Below, piece by piece: positions 26,938 through 36,360 of a DNA stretch of 64,000 bases. The DNA lies in assembly GCF_030676415.1 (NCBI RefSeq), contig NZ_JAUUTW010000003.1, positions 186,001-250,000 on the forward strand, given 5' to 3'. Source of the DNA: Peribacillus frigoritolerans (lineage in GTDB: Bacteria > Bacillota > Bacilli > Bacillales > DSM-1321). Numbering within the stretch: position 1 is the stretch's first letter; every line of letters begins with the position of its first letter. Both the position numbers and the translations under genes were made by a program. The notes below the pieces were generated by a model that was given only the letters and a program-made list of their open reading frames with translations, was not told the DNA's origin and made no database searches.

Positions 26938-29445
26938 TTACTTGGCACCGTAACTAATCAAGTTCGTCATGATTCGATATCCGCCTGGAACCTGGCCTTG
27001 AATTTGCCTATATAGGACAAGGTTGGTGTAGAGGTAGGTGCCATTACCGTATTTAGCCATAAGGATTCCGCCATCAAATGGTTCTTCATGTGGATCAGCC
27101 ATGGAAATGAATGTTTCAAACCGTTCATCCCACTTCATTGGGAAGTACAATCCCCTTTCTTGCACCCAATTGTTCCAGTCATCATTAGTTATTTTATTTG
27201 GATAGTTAAAAAGCGCTGATTCTGGTTTCGACACGTTTACCGTGGCTTTTTCATCAGTTACCCGCCAGCGAATGGAAGGGTTCCCGAGGGTAAGAGGATA
27301 TGGAGCAGTCTTCATGGCATCCCATCCGTCACCCGGTTTATGGTACTGAACGACGAGATGACCGCCGTTTTCCACATATTCAAGTAAGCGCGCGTTATTT
27401 GCCTTTAAATCTTCCCTGGATAGATAGGCACGTATGCCTGTAACGATCGTGTCATATTGACTTAAATCACTTTCAGCTAAATCAGCTGCAGTTAACTTCG
27501 TAATGTTAAGACCTGCATTGCTTAAGTAATCTGCCACTTTATCGAATCCGCTTTCAATGTAACCCACCTTTAATGAAGCTGGCTTCAAAAGCTCAAATGC
27601 AACGGTGTTTATAGCTGCTGGGTATTGGTAATAGAATGTTCCGATATGGTCATAGGAAATTTCCTGAATGGTCGAATCAAAGGTTTTTCCATTGACAGTA
27701 GCAGCTGCCCTAATCTGATATTCGCCTTTTTGTATTGCCTTCGGTGGTCTGAGGGTGAACTTCAATTGTTTTTCTTCTGATTTTTCATTAAATGATACAG
27801 TGGCATTTTTGGGATGAACTCCCCAATTTTCAGGGACTTTTAAAACGACCTTTGCTGATGCTTTTCCTTCTGTATAGTTTTTCAAGGTTACGGTCACTGG
27901 GACTTCCTCTTTTACATCTGCTGTATTTACGACGATATCTTCAGGAGATAGGGTAAGGCCAACGTCGGGAAGGACAGCGATCGTTCCATCCAATTCTTCC
28001 TTGATGGAAGTTTTTGTGCTGCCGTATTTATAAGAAATGCTGGTTGTCATGGTTGACTCATCATAAGCATGGTAATAGGCTGCATCTTCAGGGACTTCAA
28101 CCAGATAGGTCATTGTCGCTGATTTATTTGGTGCTAGATTGACATCTTTAGCTTTTGTTTTGGTCTTCCATCCTTTAGGCACATTCAATGCAGCAGCGAC
28201 TTTTTTCAAGGTTTGTTTCCCGTTATTCTTCACGGTTACGGTTACGTACGTTTTTTGACCTTTCGTCAGGATCTTTGAAGCTGCTTTAGCTTGAACTTCG
28301 AGTCCTGAGGAGACATAACTGACGTTTTGCAATTGCTCTTCTTTTAATGAGAACTTATGAAGCAAGTCGTTCTTAATGGCAGGGCTTAGCTTTGCCTTTT
28401 TGACTTGCGCAGTAATTGACCGAACATTGGAGAGAGCATTTTGGGATATTGAAAAAACACGTTTATCATTGGGATAAGCCGCAATAACATCGTCCAAATT
28501 CCGTTGCAGGTCTTTAAATTCACCTTTTAATTTTGAAGCTGAGCGAGGGAGTTTCTCTGCCCATTCAGTAAAATTGTAAGGTACACCTGCAAAGAGGTCA
28601 GGCTGGCTTTTTGTATCAACGGCGCTTTGCTTCAAATCCAGATGGATCTGGCGAGGTGCTGCAGGGATATCAGAACCCATGCCTTGGCTTTTATGCAGAT
28701 AGCGGGATTGTTCTCCAAGCTGTGGGTAAGTCATATTGTATATTGGGTCATATTTACCGATTTCAATCGAAGTGGTTGCATGATCTGCCGAAGAAACGGG
28801 CAAATATAACTTTTTCACTTGCCATACCGATAGACCTTGTTTCAATTGTTGTGGAAACACAGTGGGGTCGGCGGCATCCTTAAAAGCACGTTCACTTAAG
28901 ATGGTCATTGTTCGATGATGTCCATGCTGGGTATCATCATTTTGAAAGGATGGCATCAATATATCCGGCTGATACGTCCGAATAAAGCGGATAAGCCGTT
29001 CATAGGTCAGTTCCTCGCCCCATTTTTCTAATGTTTCCTCTGGTGTTTTTGAGAAGCCGAAATCATAAATGGGATCAGAGGTAGTTTCACTTAGATGATA
29101 GGCCTTAACCCCGGTGATTTTTGCAGCTTCTATCATTTCCCTCGAACGGATGATTCCAAGAGCATTGTCCAGTTCATCCCCCATTTCATTTTGTCCTCCT
29201 TCACCACGGTTTGCAATCAGGCTGGATGTCTTCACCCCTAACCCTCTCGATAGATAAGCGAGAAAGTCACTGCGTTCATCATCTGGATGGGCACCGCTGT
29301 TCAAGAATGTCACAGTCGTCTCGAGCGGCTTGACCGCATTCCATAACTCGACGTTGGCTTCCTCAGGATTTGCAGCGCTACCTCCAAGCGGCAATAATGC
29401 AAGAACCAACAAGAGGGAAAGCAACGATAACAAAGCTTTTTTCAT
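26938..29445 (-). CDS. Secreted PIG-L (LmbE) family deacetylase with NEW3-type domains
   Basis: An 835-residue extracellular protein. A signal peptide (MKKALLSLLSLLLVLALL..., cleavage near GSAA at about residue 25) is followed by a PIG-L/LmbE zinc deacetylase domain. Its metal site has AHPDDE near residue 52 and HGHH near 175; the family removes acetyl groups from N-acetylated sugars and related amides. After a helical stretch, residues about 380-600 form immunoglobulin-like NEW3-type repeats. The last 200 residues resemble a glutamine-amidotransferase-like/ThuA-type fold (YDTIVTGIRAYL...GGHLVVQYH). A TTG upstream (29466) lies within the GAAGGAGG site, so ATG 29445 is chosen. It is divergent from the ROK-ABC-lyase operon with shared palindromes between them, suggesting it processes the substrate outside the cell. 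The substrate is unknown. Confidence 0.82.
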   Translation of the reverse strand: MKKALLSLLSLLLVLALLPLGGSAANPEEANVELWNAVKPLETTVTFLNSGAHPDDERSDFLAYLSRGLGVKTSSLIANRGEGGQNEMGDELDNALGIIRSREMIEAAKITGVKAYHLSETTSDPIYDFGFSKTPEETLEKWGEELTYERLIRFIRTYQPDILMPSFQNDDTQHGHHRTMTILSERAFKDAADPTVFPQQLKQGLSVWQVKKLYLPVSSADHATTSIEIGKYDPIYNMTYPQLGEQSRYLHKSQGMGSDIPAAPRQIHLDLKQSAVDTKSQPDLFAGVPYNFTEWAEKLPRSASKLKGEFKDLQRNLDDVIAAYPNDKRVFSISQNALSNVRSITAQVKKAKLSPAIKNDLLHKFSLKEEQLQNVSYVSSGLEVQAKAASKILTKGQKTYVTVTVKNNGKQTLKKVAAALNVPKGWKTKTKAKDVNLAPNKSATMTYLVEVPEDAAYYHAYDESTMTTSISYKYGSTKTSIKEELDGTIAVLPDVGLTLSPEDIVVNTADVKEEVPVTVTLKNYTEGKASAKVVLKVPENWGVHPKNATVSFNEKSEEKQLKFTLRPPKAIQKGEYQIRAAATVNGKTFDSTIQEISYDHIGTFYYQYPAAINTVAFELLKPASLKVGYIESGFDKVADYLSNAGLNITKLTAADLAESDLSQYDTIVTGIRAYLSREDLKANNARLLEYVENGGHLVVQYHKPGDGWDAMKTAPYPLTLGNPSIRWRVTDEKATVNVSKPESALFNYPNKITNDDWNNWVQERGLYFPMKWDERFETFISMADPHEEPFDGGILMAKYGNGTYLYTNLVLYRQIQGQVPGGYRIMTNLISYGAK

Positions 29446-29492
29446 TATTCTTTTAACCTCCTTCAACTTTATAAAACACCTAAAAAAATGTA

Positions 29493-29517
29493 GGTTAGTA
29501 ATATTTTCTAACTAACC
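29493..29517. promoter_or_regulatory. Palindrome 1 in the PIG-L/ROK divergent region
   Basis: Perfect seven-base arms GGTTAGT/ACTAACC separated by eleven bases lie about 50 bases before the PIG-L start. The arms resemble the TTAGT half-sites bound by XylR-type ROK repressors. It is a likely operator for the adjacent ROK regulator. Confidence 0.6.
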
Positions 29518-29656
29518 AGACGAAAAACTCATCTAATAAATAGCACTATTGGTTATAAATGTAAATGATTCGAAGTAACTATTATAGATCTAACATTTTA
29601 AATGTTCAGAAAAAAGACTTGTGTGCAGAATTTTTTTAAGTTATATTTTTACTTAA

Positions 29657-29673
29657 TTAGTAAGATTTACTAA
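29657..29673. promoter_or_regulatory. Palindrome 2 in the PIG-L/ROK divergent region
   Basis: A perfect palindrome TTAGTAA-GAT-TTACTAA lies about 25 bases before the ROK gene start. It shares the TTAGT half-site with palindrome 1 and probably mediates autoregulation. Confidence 0.62.
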
Positions 29674-29698
29674 CTAAATGATGTAAGGCCGTGATGTG

Positions 29699-30925
29699 AT
29701 GAGTTTTAAAAGAACACCCAGTCATCAAAAATATGTCAATAAAAAAAGAATCATTCAATGCATCCAAGAATGTTCACCCATTTCAAGAGCTGAAATCGCC
29801 GTTAAGCTTCAGCTAAGTAAGCCAACTGTTTCTCTGGCTGTGGATGAACTTATACAGGAGAAATGGGTATTTGAGAAAGGAATAGGAGAATCCTCCTCTC
29901 AAGGTGGGAGGAGGCCTATCCAGCTCTTTTTTAATGAAAAGGCTGCCTATATCATTGGTGTCGATATAGGCGGGACGAAAGTGAAAATGGTTTTAAGTGA
30001 TTTAAGTGGCAACATCCTTGCCGACACTAGTTTTTCAACTAACACTTATTTACAATCAGGGCTTCTTAAACAAATGGCGATTGAAACGGAACGGTTAATA
30101 GCAAAGAATCAGATTGCGAAAGGCAGGATATTAGGGATGGGAGTCGGGATCCCTGGTATTACGCAAACGGCAAGCGGATTAGTAATAGAGGCACCGAGTC
30201 TAGGCTGGGTACAATATCCGTTCATAGCCGAAGCGAAACGGTATTTTGATTTCCCCATTTTTCTTGATAATGATGTAAACGCGGCTGCACTAGGTGAACA
30301 GTGGCTGGGTAATGCACAAAATAAGCGGAATTTGCTGTTCATTGCGGTAGGCACGGGGATAGGAAGCGGCATTATCTTGAATAACCAGTTATACAGAGGG
30401 GCTTCCAGTGCAGCTGGGGAAATGGGGTATATGGTAACGGACAAAGAGGATATGAAGCGTGAATTCAAGCCGATTTTCCATAGATACGGTTATTTGGAAA
30501 GTGTCGCAGGAGGAAAGTCAATTGGCGGTCATTTTACCAGGGAGGTTCTCAAGGCTCCTCATCATTTTTTATTCGAACGGGCCAAATCTTCCGAACTATC
30601 GGGAGAGGATGCTTTTTTGTCAGCAAAAAAAGGAGACACGACAGCTATGGCCGTCATAAATGAAGCCATCGAACATTTAGCCTGCGGAATTGTCAATGCG
30701 GCTAGTTTGCTAAATCCAGAAGTGATTATTTTAGGAGGTGGTGTATTAAATTCATCTGAATACATTTTACCTAGAATTCGGGAGATCGTTGATCGATATC
30801 TTCCAAGTTTAGTAGAAATGAAAACTTCACAACTGGGAGAAAACGCAGGAGTGCTAGGAGCGGTTTCCCTATTCTTAAGGGAACATGATGGCATTTTGAA
30901 TTTTCGTGATGAGGGGGATTATTAA
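29699..30925 (+). CDS. ROK-family transcriptional regulator
   Basis: A 408-residue repressor of the ROK (NagC/XylR) type. The N-terminus is a winged helix-turn-helix (SRAEIAVKLQLSKPTVSLAVDEL, residues about 27-50). The sugar-kinase-like ROK fold has the phosphate-1 motif GVDIGGTKVKMV near residue 91 and GVGIPG near 150. The usual zinc site is missing: the ExGH motif reads GEMGYM and the C-x-C-G-x-x-G-C loop is replaced by FHRYGYLES, with no cysteines. It probably controls the divergent PIG-L gene and its own operon through the palindromes at 29493 and 29657. ATG 29699 is preferred to the adjacent GTG 29696; the ribosome-binding site is weak. Its stop overlaps the next start by one base. Confidence 0.85.
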   Translation: MSFKRTPSHQKYVNKKRIIQCIQECSPISRAEIAVKLQLSKPTVSLAVDELIQEKWVFEKGIGESSSQGGRRPIQLFFNEKAAYIIGVDIGGTKVKMVLSDLSGNILADTSFSTNTYLQSGLLKQMAIETERLIAKNQIAKGRILGMGVGIPGITQTASGLVIEAPSLGWVQYPFIAEAKRYFDFPIFLDNDVNAAALGEQWLGNAQNKRNLLFIAVGTGIGSGIILNNQLYRGASSAAGEMGYMVTDKEDMKREFKPIFHRYGYLESVAGGKSIGGHFTREVLKAPHHFLFERAKSSELSGEDAFLSAKKGDTTAMAVINEAIEHLACGIVNAASLLNPEVIILGGGVLNSSEYILPRIREIVDRYLPSLVEMKTSQLGENAGVLGAVSLFLREHDGILNFRDEGDY

Positions 30926-32016
30926 TGAAAAATAGGAAAAAGTCGCTTGTTTCAGTACTGACCTTATCGGCAGCACTATTGATTTCGGGATGTAACGGTA
31001 CAGATACGAAAACGAATTCGGATGCTGGCGGTGCCAAGGGAGAAAAGGGTGAGCTGGAAGATAAAATCGTTGTTTATTCACCGCATGGCAAAGATATTTT
31101 ATCAAAATTCGAAAAGCAGTTCGAAGATGAGTATGGTATTGATGTTGAGTGGCTGGATATGGGGTCTCAGGAAATCCTTGACCGTGTTCGGTCAGAGAAA
31201 AGTAATCCGCAGGCAGACGTTTGGTGGGGTGCACCTTCAACGAACTTCAATCAAGCAAAGGATGATGGGCTGCTGGCTGCTTATAAGCCTACCTATTCCG
31301 ATAGTCTCGATGAAGGATTCCACGATCCGGAATGGTATTGGACGGGAACGAGCCAGACACCGGAAGTCATCATGTATAACAGCAAAGAACTATCAAAAGA
31401 CGAAGTGCCGAAAGATTGGGATGAGCTGCTCGATCCGAAGTGGAAAGACGAAATCATCATCCGCTATCCGTTAGCCTCCGGAACGATGAGGACAATTTTT
31501 TCTGCGATGATCTATCGTACGTATAAGGATACAAATGATCCAAAAGAAGGATATGACTGGTTAAAGAAGCTCGACCAAAACACAAAGGAATATTCAGCGA
31601 ACCCTGAAATGATGTATAACAAGGTAGCCAAAGGGGAGGGCTCACTTTCCGTTTGGGCAATGCCGGATGTTGTCATGCTGAAAGAAAATAAAAATTATCC
31701 ATTTGAGTTCGTCATTCCAGAAAGCGGAACGCCAGTATTGACAGAAGGTATCGCTATCGTTGAAGGTGCCAAGCATCCAAAAGCGGCTGAAGCCTTTTAT
31801 GAGTTTGTGAATTCACCGGAAGCCGCAAAAACTTTGGCAGAAGAATTTTACAGGATTCCGACCAGAAGTGATGTGAAGGATTTACCTGAATGGATTACGG
31901 AAACAGAAATTAAAGCGATGGATATTGATTGGAATGCATTCCAGGAAAAAGGTGACGAGTGGATGAAATATTGGGACGAAAATATTAAAAGTGGAGATAA
32001 AGAAATTAAAGAATAA
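30925..32016 (+). CDS. ABC transporter substrate-binding lipoprotein, Fe3+/polyamine-type fold
   Basis: Extracellular receptor of the ABC importer in the ROK locus, 363 residues. A lipoprotein signal ends at the lipobox ISGC near residue 22. The mature part resembles the SBP_bac_1/AfuA-FbpA class: IVVYSPHGKDILSKFEKQFEDEYG at the front, QADVWWGAPS near residue 93, and a central WDELLDPKWKDEI. This class includes ferric-ion, putrescine and phosphonate receptors, and I see no tyrosine pair that would prove ferric binding. It is coupled to the ROK gene and followed by its ATPase and permease. Combined with a lyase and a deacetylase, the ligand may be an organic amine or a metal chelate. Confidence 0.8.
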   Translation: MKNRKKSLVSVLTLSAALLISGCNGTDTKTNSDAGGAKGEKGELEDKIVVYSPHGKDILSKFEKQFEDEYGIDVEWLDMGSQEILDRVRSEKSNPQADVWWGAPSTNFNQAKDDGLLAAYKPTYSDSLDEGFHDPEWYWTGTSQTPEVIMYNSKELSKDEVPKDWDELLDPKWKDEIIIRYPLASGTMRTIFSAMIYRTYKDTNDPKEGYDWLKKLDQNTKEYSANPEMMYNKVAKGEGSLSVWAMPDVVMLKENKNYPFEFVIPESGTPVLTEGIAIVEGAKHPKAAEAFYEFVNSPEAAKTLAEEFYRIPTRSDVKDLPEWITETEIKAMDIDWNAFQEKGDEWMKYWDENIKSGDKEIKE

Positions 32017-32031
32017 GGAAGTGTCGTTGGG

Positions 32032-33141
32032 ATGGCGTCAATAAAAATAGAGAATGTCCAAAAGGCCTTCGGGGAAACAATAGCTGTTGACCATTTAAAT
32101 CTGGAAATCAAAGAAGGTGAGTTTTTTACCTTTCTTGGTCCAAGTGGCTGCGGTAAAACGACAACGCTTCGGATGATTGCCGGTTTTTATTATCCAACAA
32201 AAGGTGTCGTCCGATTTGGCGACAAAGATATGACGCGTGTACCTCCGGAGAAAAGAAATACAGGCATGGTCTTTCAAAACTATGCCCTATTTCCCCACAT
32301 GACTGTTTTTGAAAATGTAGCGTTTGGCTTGCGTGTGAGAAAAGTTTCGTCTGCTGACCTACAGAGGAGAGTGCTGGATGCCCTCCAAAAGGTCAGGCTG
32401 GAGAGCTACTCGAATCGTCAAGTGAGCCAGTTAAGCGGAGGACAGCAGCAGCGGGTGGCCCTTGCGAGAGCACTGGTCATTGAACCGGAAATATTACTGC
32501 TGGATGAACCATTAAGTAATCTGGATGCCAAGCTTCGTGATGAAATGAGAGTGGAAATCTTAAGGCTGCAGCGTGATTATAAGATTACCACCATTTATGT
32601 CACACATGATCAGGCTGAGGCATTATCCATGAGTGATCGGATCGCTGTGTTCAATTATGGTGTATGTCACCAGGTCGGGACGCCGGCAGAAATTTATAAT
32701 CGGCCGGCCAATGATTTTGTGGCAAGTTTTATAGGTGAGATTAATCTATTGCCCGTTCAAGTCGAAAAAGTTCAACAAGATAATATAGTGGTTGCCCTTA
32801 AAAATAGTGAACAACCGATTAAATTGAATGTAGATAATCAAAGTAGAGAAGGAATTTCAATCTTACAGAATGATGACCTTGCTGTTTCGATACGTCCTGA
32901 AGCAATCAGAATTCTGGATGGGACCGAAAAAGGAATGAATATCTTTAAAGGTAAAATAAATTCCTTCCAATTCTTTGGATCTGTTATGAATGTCATGGTG
33001 GATGTTCAAGACGTGTTACTAAGGGTCGACGTATTAAACACTTATGATTTTGGATACTTTTATCAAGGAAAGGAAGTGTATGTCCAGCTTCCTGAGAAAC
33101 AGCTGCGTCTTATCCCTGTCATAAGCGGTGATGCTCCATGA
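32032..33141 (+). CDS. ABC transporter ATPase (FbpC/PotA type)
   Basis: ATP-binding subunit, 369 residues. The nucleotide-binding domain holds Walker A GPSGCGKTT near residue 38, the ABC signature LSGGQQQR near 134, Walker B EILLLDEPLSNLDAKLRD and the switch segment TIYVTHDQAEAL. Residues about 240-369 form a TOBE/OB regulatory domain, as in MalK, PotA and FbpC subfamilies, which often senses a ligand or partner. The GGAAGTG ribosome-binding site precedes ATG 32032. The stop overlaps the permease start by four bases. The subfamily matches the binding protein's class, so the three form one importer. Confidence 0.88.
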   Translation: MASIKIENVQKAFGETIAVDHLNLEIKEGEFFTFLGPSGCGKTTTLRMIAGFYYPTKGVVRFGDKDMTRVPPEKRNTGMVFQNYALFPHMTVFENVAFGLRVRKVSSADLQRRVLDALQKVRLESYSNRQVSQLSGGQQQRVALARALVIEPEILLLDEPLSNLDAKLRDEMRVEILRLQRDYKITTIYVTHDQAEALSMSDRIAVFNYGVCHQVGTPAEIYNRPANDFVASFIGEINLLPVQVEKVQQDNIVVALKNSEQPIKLNVDNQSREGISILQNDDLAVSIRPEAIRILDGTEKGMNIFKGKINSFQFFGSVMNVMVDVQDVLLRVDVLNTYDFGYFYQGKEVYVQLPEKQLRLIPVISGDAP

Positions 33142-34826
33142 TTAAAAATCGTGATACGAGATTGACGATTTGGCTCCTTATACCAGTTGCATTGGTGCTC
33201 GTAGCTTACGTACTCTACCCATCGTTGAGGACCTTTATAGAAAGTCTGCAAAAAGTCGGAACGATATCCCTTGGAAATTATCAGGACTTCTTCGTACAGG
33301 AATCGAAAACGAACTTAGAGGCTCTATGGAATTCTGTTTATATATCCTTATTGAGTGTATTGGTCAGTGCCTTGATTGGCATACCGCTCGCATTCATTTT
33401 TAACCGTTACGAATTTCCCGGCAGAAGCTTCTTTTCATCAGCAGCTATTTTGCCGATTGTCCTTCCATCATTGGTAGGGGTCATGGCCTTTATGTTTTTA
33501 TATGGAGAATCGGGATTAATTCCAAATGCCATCAAGGATTTGTTTGGTCTCGATAAAGTTCCATTTAAAATTGGCGGGGTATCGGGAATCCTTATTGTGC
33601 ATGCCTATACGATGTATGTTTATTTTTATATGATCGTATCCGCTGCAATCAATAAAATAGATCCGTCCCTTGAAGAAGCTGCTTATAATTTAGGCGCAAA
33701 TAAATTCAAGGTTTTTTGGAAGGTGACATTTCCATTATTGACACCTGCCATCGTTGCCGCTTCTTTACTTGTTTTCATGATATCAATGGCCTCTTTCAGT
33801 GCCCCGTTTTTATTAGCTGGCGGGTACAGGGTGTTGAGCCTGCAAATTTATTTTTCTAAAATAAATGGTGATATGGAAATTGCCGCTACCCAATCGGTCA
33901 TTCTATCCATCGTTTCGATTTCATTTCTATTATTCATGCGTTGGTATCAGAATAGGAAAGATTATCGCATGGCTTCGAAAGGAATTGGGGCACACAGGAG
34001 TGAAGTGAAGAACCCGTTTATGAAATGGGTGATGGTCGTAACGGGGGTCATCGGCGTAATTATTCTGCTTTTACCGCACTTTACGATTCTTTTGCTTTCA
34101 CTTGTGCCGGATGGAACCTGGACATTTCAAACGTATCCAACAGTATTTAATGTGGAAAATTACAGGCTTCTGTTTGAAGACCCTAATATCTTCAAACCGT
34201 TACGAAATAGTTTACTGATGGCGGTTATTGCAACGTTGGCAAATCTGGTGTTTGGCGTCATAGCGTCCTATGTACTTGTCAAACGGAAATTCGTCGGGAA
34301 AAGCTTTGTCGATATTCTAGTCATGATTCCTTGGGCTTTGCCTGCAACGGTCATAGGGATGAACTTGATATTCGCATTCAATGAACCTAGCGTTTTTTCT
34401 TTCGGTCAAATCTTGGTAGGAACATTTTGGATATTGCCACTTGCCTATTTCATCAGACATATTCCACTCGTTGTCCGTTCGACTAATGCCGTTCTGGAGC
34501 AGCTGGATGATTCGATTGAGGAAGCAGCCAGAAACTTGGGGGCTAAGTGGTTTTATACCTTCAGAAAGGTCATATTTCCGATTATTATGCCTGGTGTTTT
34601 ATCAGGGACATTATTGGCATTTATCGAATCTGTAGGGGAATTCCCGACCTCGGTTCTGTTGTACACGATTTCAAACAGGCCCATATCCATTGAAATCATG
34701 AATCAGCTTCGGATGTTCAATATGGGGCAGGCAGCTGCCTATGGGATGATTCAAATCACGCTGATTGTAATCGTTCTCTTTATTTCGAACAAGTTTTTTG
34801 GAATCAAAGCGGAAAAAGCTTTATAA
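33138..34826 (+). CDS. Fused double-domain ABC permease (FbpB type)
   Basis: A 562-residue membrane subunit made of two BPD_transp_1 permease domains in one chain, as in FbpB/AfuB-type ferric and related importers. Two EAA loops are visible: EEAAYNLGANKFKVFWKVTFP near residue 180 and EEAARNLGAKWFYTFRKVIFP near residue 455. About twelve hydrophobic helices occur in two groups of six with a polar linker around 270-290. One such protein replaces two separate permease subunits. It is coupled to the ATPase by an ATGA overlap and followed sixteen bases later by the lyase gene, so all are one transcription unit. Confidence 0.88.
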   Translation: MIKNRDTRLTIWLLIPVALVLVAYVLYPSLRTFIESLQKVGTISLGNYQDFFVQESKTNLEALWNSVYISLLSVLVSALIGIPLAFIFNRYEFPGRSFFSSAAILPIVLPSLVGVMAFMFLYGESGLIPNAIKDLFGLDKVPFKIGGVSGILIVHAYTMYVYFYMIVSAAINKIDPSLEEAAYNLGANKFKVFWKVTFPLLTPAIVAASLLVFMISMASFSAPFLLAGGYRVLSLQIYFSKINGDMEIAATQSVILSIVSISFLLFMRWYQNRKDYRMASKGIGAHRSEVKNPFMKWVMVVTGVIGVIILLLPHFTILLLSLVPDGTWTFQTYPTVFNVENYRLLFEDPNIFKPLRNSLLMAVIATLANLVFGVIASYVLVKRKFVGKSFVDILVMIPWALPATVIGMNLIFAFNEPSVFSFGQILVGTFWILPLAYFIRHIPLVVRSTNAVLEQLDDSIEEAARNLGAKWFYTFRKVIFPIIMPGVLSGTLLAFIESVGEFPTSVLLYTISNRPISIEIMNQLRMFNMGQAAAYGMIQITLIVIVLFISNKFFGIKAEKAL

Positions 34827-34841
34827 ATCGGAGGTTCAAAG

Positions 34842-36326
34842 ATGAGCAGGCTTGAAGAATTTATCAAAAATGAAGGTAGTGTCTTTCCCGGAAAAACATA
34901 TGCAGAAGAGCTTCTAATGCCTGTTTTTAATGATCAAAGAGATTACTTATTTCATGCAATGTTCGATATTCATCGGGCACATGTCATCATGCTTTCGGAA
35001 CAAAAGATCATTAAAGAAGAAGAAGCGAAAACCATGCTTGATGGGATTCGGAAAGTGGCCCAAACGGATCTCACACAGTTGACCTATCAGCCCCAATTCG
35101 AAGACTTATTTTTCATGATGGAGGCAAAGGTCGGTGAGGAAATCGGTCATGAACTTGCAGGAAAGATTCATATCGGCCGCAGTCGTAATGATATGGGAGT
35201 TGCTATGTACCGGCTTGTTTTGAGAGGTCATCTGCTTCAATTGATTGGCTATGCAAACCATTTGAGTGAGGCATTCTTGGTACAGGCTGAAAAACATACA
35301 GAAACCTATATTACTGGTTACACGCATACCCAACCGGCTCAGCCGACTACGATAGGACATTACTTTTTAGCCATTTATGATGTGCTTCAAAGGGATATTG
35401 GCCGGTTATGGGCAGCTTATGAAACGGTTAACCAATCCCCTTTGGGTGCGGCCGCGTTAACGACCACCGGTTTTCCAATCAGCCGGAACCGTACTGCTGA
35501 ACTGCTTGGGTTTGATTCGGTGATTGAGAATTCCTATGACTCGATAGGCGGGGCAGATTATTTATTGGAAACCGCAACTGCCATCATGACTTGCATGGTC
35601 AATACTGGGAGATGGATTCAAGATTTCCTGCAGCATGTGACAAGGGAGTTTGGTACCTTTCATGTGGCGGATCCTTATGTTCAAGTGAGCAGCATCATGC
35701 CGCAAAAAAGAAATCCAGTCTCAATTGAACATTCCCGTTCGATTGCAAGCAGTTCTTATGGTGATGCACTCGCTGCGATGAATATGATCCACAATACACC
35801 ATTTGGTGATATCGTCGATACAGAAGATGATTTACAGCCGCATTTATACCGAGCTTTTTCGAATGCAGGACGTGTCATGAAACTAATGTATGCCGTCATA
35901 TCGACTTTGAAAGTAAATGAAGAACATACAAAGAAAATGGCCGCAAAATCCAGTATAACGGTTACTGAATTAGCGGATACCCTATCAAGAGATTACGACA
36001 TATCATTTAGAAAAGCCCATTCCATAGCCAGTCATATTGCAAAAAGGTCGGTTAGTGAAGGGAAAGAGCTATATGATTGGGATACACAAGAAATCAACAA
36101 GATTATCAATGAATTCGTTTCAGTGAACATAGCAGAGGATGAATGGAAAAAAATAATCTCCCCCGAATATTTTGTAGAGATTAGAAGCATTCAAGGCGGG
36201 CCAAGCCCGAAAGAGGTTACGAGAATGATTGTAAATAGAAAACAAAAACTGGAACAAGAGTTGCAGGAATATAAGGAATTGGTCAAAGCATTAAATGATT
36301 GCAGGATGGCTTTAGTGGATTACTGA
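34842..36326 (+). CDS. Argininosuccinate lyase-family protein, probable catabolic C-N lyase
   Basis: A 494-residue member of the aspartase/fumarase superfamily, nearest to argininosuccinate lyase. The signature SSIMPQKRNP (near residue 287) carries the catalytic serine loop. GYTHTQPAQPTT near residue 161 carries the catalytic-histidine region, and HIGRSRNDMG matches the ASL substrate loop. Biosynthetic ArgH is shorter (about 460) and sits with argG; here the gene ends an ABC import operon with no arginine genes. It probably cleaves an imported N-succinyl-type compound to an amine and fumarate, as EDDS lyase of the same family does. That is inference. The GGAGG ribosome-binding site precedes ATG 34842; no clear terminator follows, only the repeat array. 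Confidence 0.82.
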   Translation: MSRLEEFIKNEGSVFPGKTYAEELLMPVFNDQRDYLFHAMFDIHRAHVIMLSEQKIIKEEEAKTMLDGIRKVAQTDLTQLTYQPQFEDLFFMMEAKVGEEIGHELAGKIHIGRSRNDMGVAMYRLVLRGHLLQLIGYANHLSEAFLVQAEKHTETYITGYTHTQPAQPTTIGHYFLAIYDVLQRDIGRLWAAYETVNQSPLGAAALTTTGFPISRNRTAELLGFDSVIENSYDSIGGADYLLETATAIMTCMVNTGRWIQDFLQHVTREFGTFHVADPYVQVSSIMPQKRNPVSIEHSRSIASSSYGDALAAMNMIHNTPFGDIVDTEDDLQPHLYRAFSNAGRVMKLMYAVISTLKVNEEHTKKMAAKSSITVTELADTLSRDYDISFRKAHSIASHIAKRSVSEGKELYDWDTQEINKIINEFVSVNIAEDEWKKIISPEYFVEIRSIQGGPSPKEVTRMIVNRKQKLEQELQEYKELVKALNDCRMALVDY

Positions 36327-36360
36327 AGGTACAGGGTAAAAAGGAAAATGAGTCTTAACG

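Noticed and set aside
34842-36326. Biosynthetic argininosuccinate lyase ArgH
   Set aside because: Family match is clear, but the gene is longer than usual ArgH, has no argG or other arginine genes nearby, and ends an ABC import operon under a ROK regulator. A catabolic role is more likely.
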